A DNA stretch of 13,844 bases from Nitrospirota bacterium (GTDB lineage: Bacteria > Nitrospirota > Nitrospiria > Nitrospirales > NS-4). A program made the position numbers and the translations under genes. The notes under the pieces were generated by a model. The model worked only from the letters and a program-made list of their open reading frames with translations, was not told the DNA's origin and did no database searches. Location of the stretch: the NCBI GenBank assembly GCA_005877565.1, contig VBOK01000095.1:1-13844 (forward strand), written 5' to 3'. Below, one piece after another: positions 13,687-13,844 of this stretch; the first letter of the stretch is position 1; each line of letters opens with the position of its first letter.

Positions 13687-13844
13687 ATGAGAGGTAGACT
13701 ATTACTGTCGCTTCTGTTTCTAGCTTCTTGCGTGAGCAATCCTGCATATCCCCCTGAATGGCCGGATTTCTCAGGAGATCGTTATGAGGATTGTCCAAAA
13801 ATAAGTGGCATGTACTCCGATGAGGTATACGAGGCTCTTGCACC
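13687..13844 (+). CDS. Putative lipoprotein, 5' part only (runs off right edge)
   Basis: 52 codons are visible. The ATG at 13687 has GGAGGAG immediately upstream. The N-terminus MRGRLLLSLLFLASC is a lipoprotein signal: two arginines, a leucine-rich core and the lipobox LASC with Cys15 as the lipidation site. The mature part begins VSNPAYPPEWPDFSGDRYED and continues to a second cysteine and a SGMYSDEVYEALA stretch; no domain is recognised. Codon use differs from the neighbours: AT-rich codons such as AGA, CTA, TTA, ATA and TAT are common, and the 90 bases before it are also AT-richer. This suggests horizontal acquisition or a genomic boundary near 13560. The rest of the gene is outside the window. 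Confidence 0.75.
   Translation, partial: MRGRLLLSLLFLASCVSNPAYPPEWPDFSGDRYEDCPKISGMYSDEVYEALA

Overview
Chromosomal housekeeping DNA from a GC-rich, Gram-negative-type bacterium. The gene families (separate GlyQ and GlyS subunits, a human-like transketolase, PPDK, periplasmic thioredoxin-like and TPR proteins) look most like Nitrospira/Nitrospirota. This lineage is an inference from recalled family resemblance, not from a search. Layout: (1) 1-1370, minus strand: 5' part of a transketolase gene, running off the left edge. (2) 1371-1546: divergent promoter region driving tkt leftward and glyQ rightward. (3) 1547-4503: glyQ-glyS, the two glycyl-tRNA synthetase subunits, overlapping by ATGA. (4) 4571-7308: pyruvate phosphate dikinase, broken into two frames near residue 67. 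(5) 7309-7473: intergenic DNA with an inverted pair of C/G-rich hairpins. (6) 7474-10616: ribD, an MFS transporter and riboflavin synthase. (7) 10686-12103: thioredoxin-like exported protein, a coupled 79-aa protein, a perfect 28-bp palindrome, and a metallo-beta-lactamase-fold protein with degraded metal ligands. (8) 12127-13558: TPR protein plus a single-pass membrane protein. (9) 13559-13844: heptamer repeat array, then the start of an AT-richer lipoprotein gene running off the right edge. The most notable observations are two lesions in neighbouring central-carbon genes. Transketolase lacks about 37 residues in frame, including the GSLGQG cofactor-binding segment. ppdK lacks about 136 bp around its RSGA ATP-binding motif, which also shifts the frame. 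Either the genome has lost both activities here or the assembly dropped two short segments. Other notable points are a four-cysteine zinc-ribbon-like insert in the PEP-binding domain of PPDK, 7-bp repeat arrays embedded in frame in the central loop of the MFS transporter with a related array downstream at 13561, and a shared extended -10 promoter element (TGT-TARGNT) before three transcription units. I see no RNA genes, CRISPR array, insertion sequence or obvious defence system, and nothing I would call a new multi-gene system.
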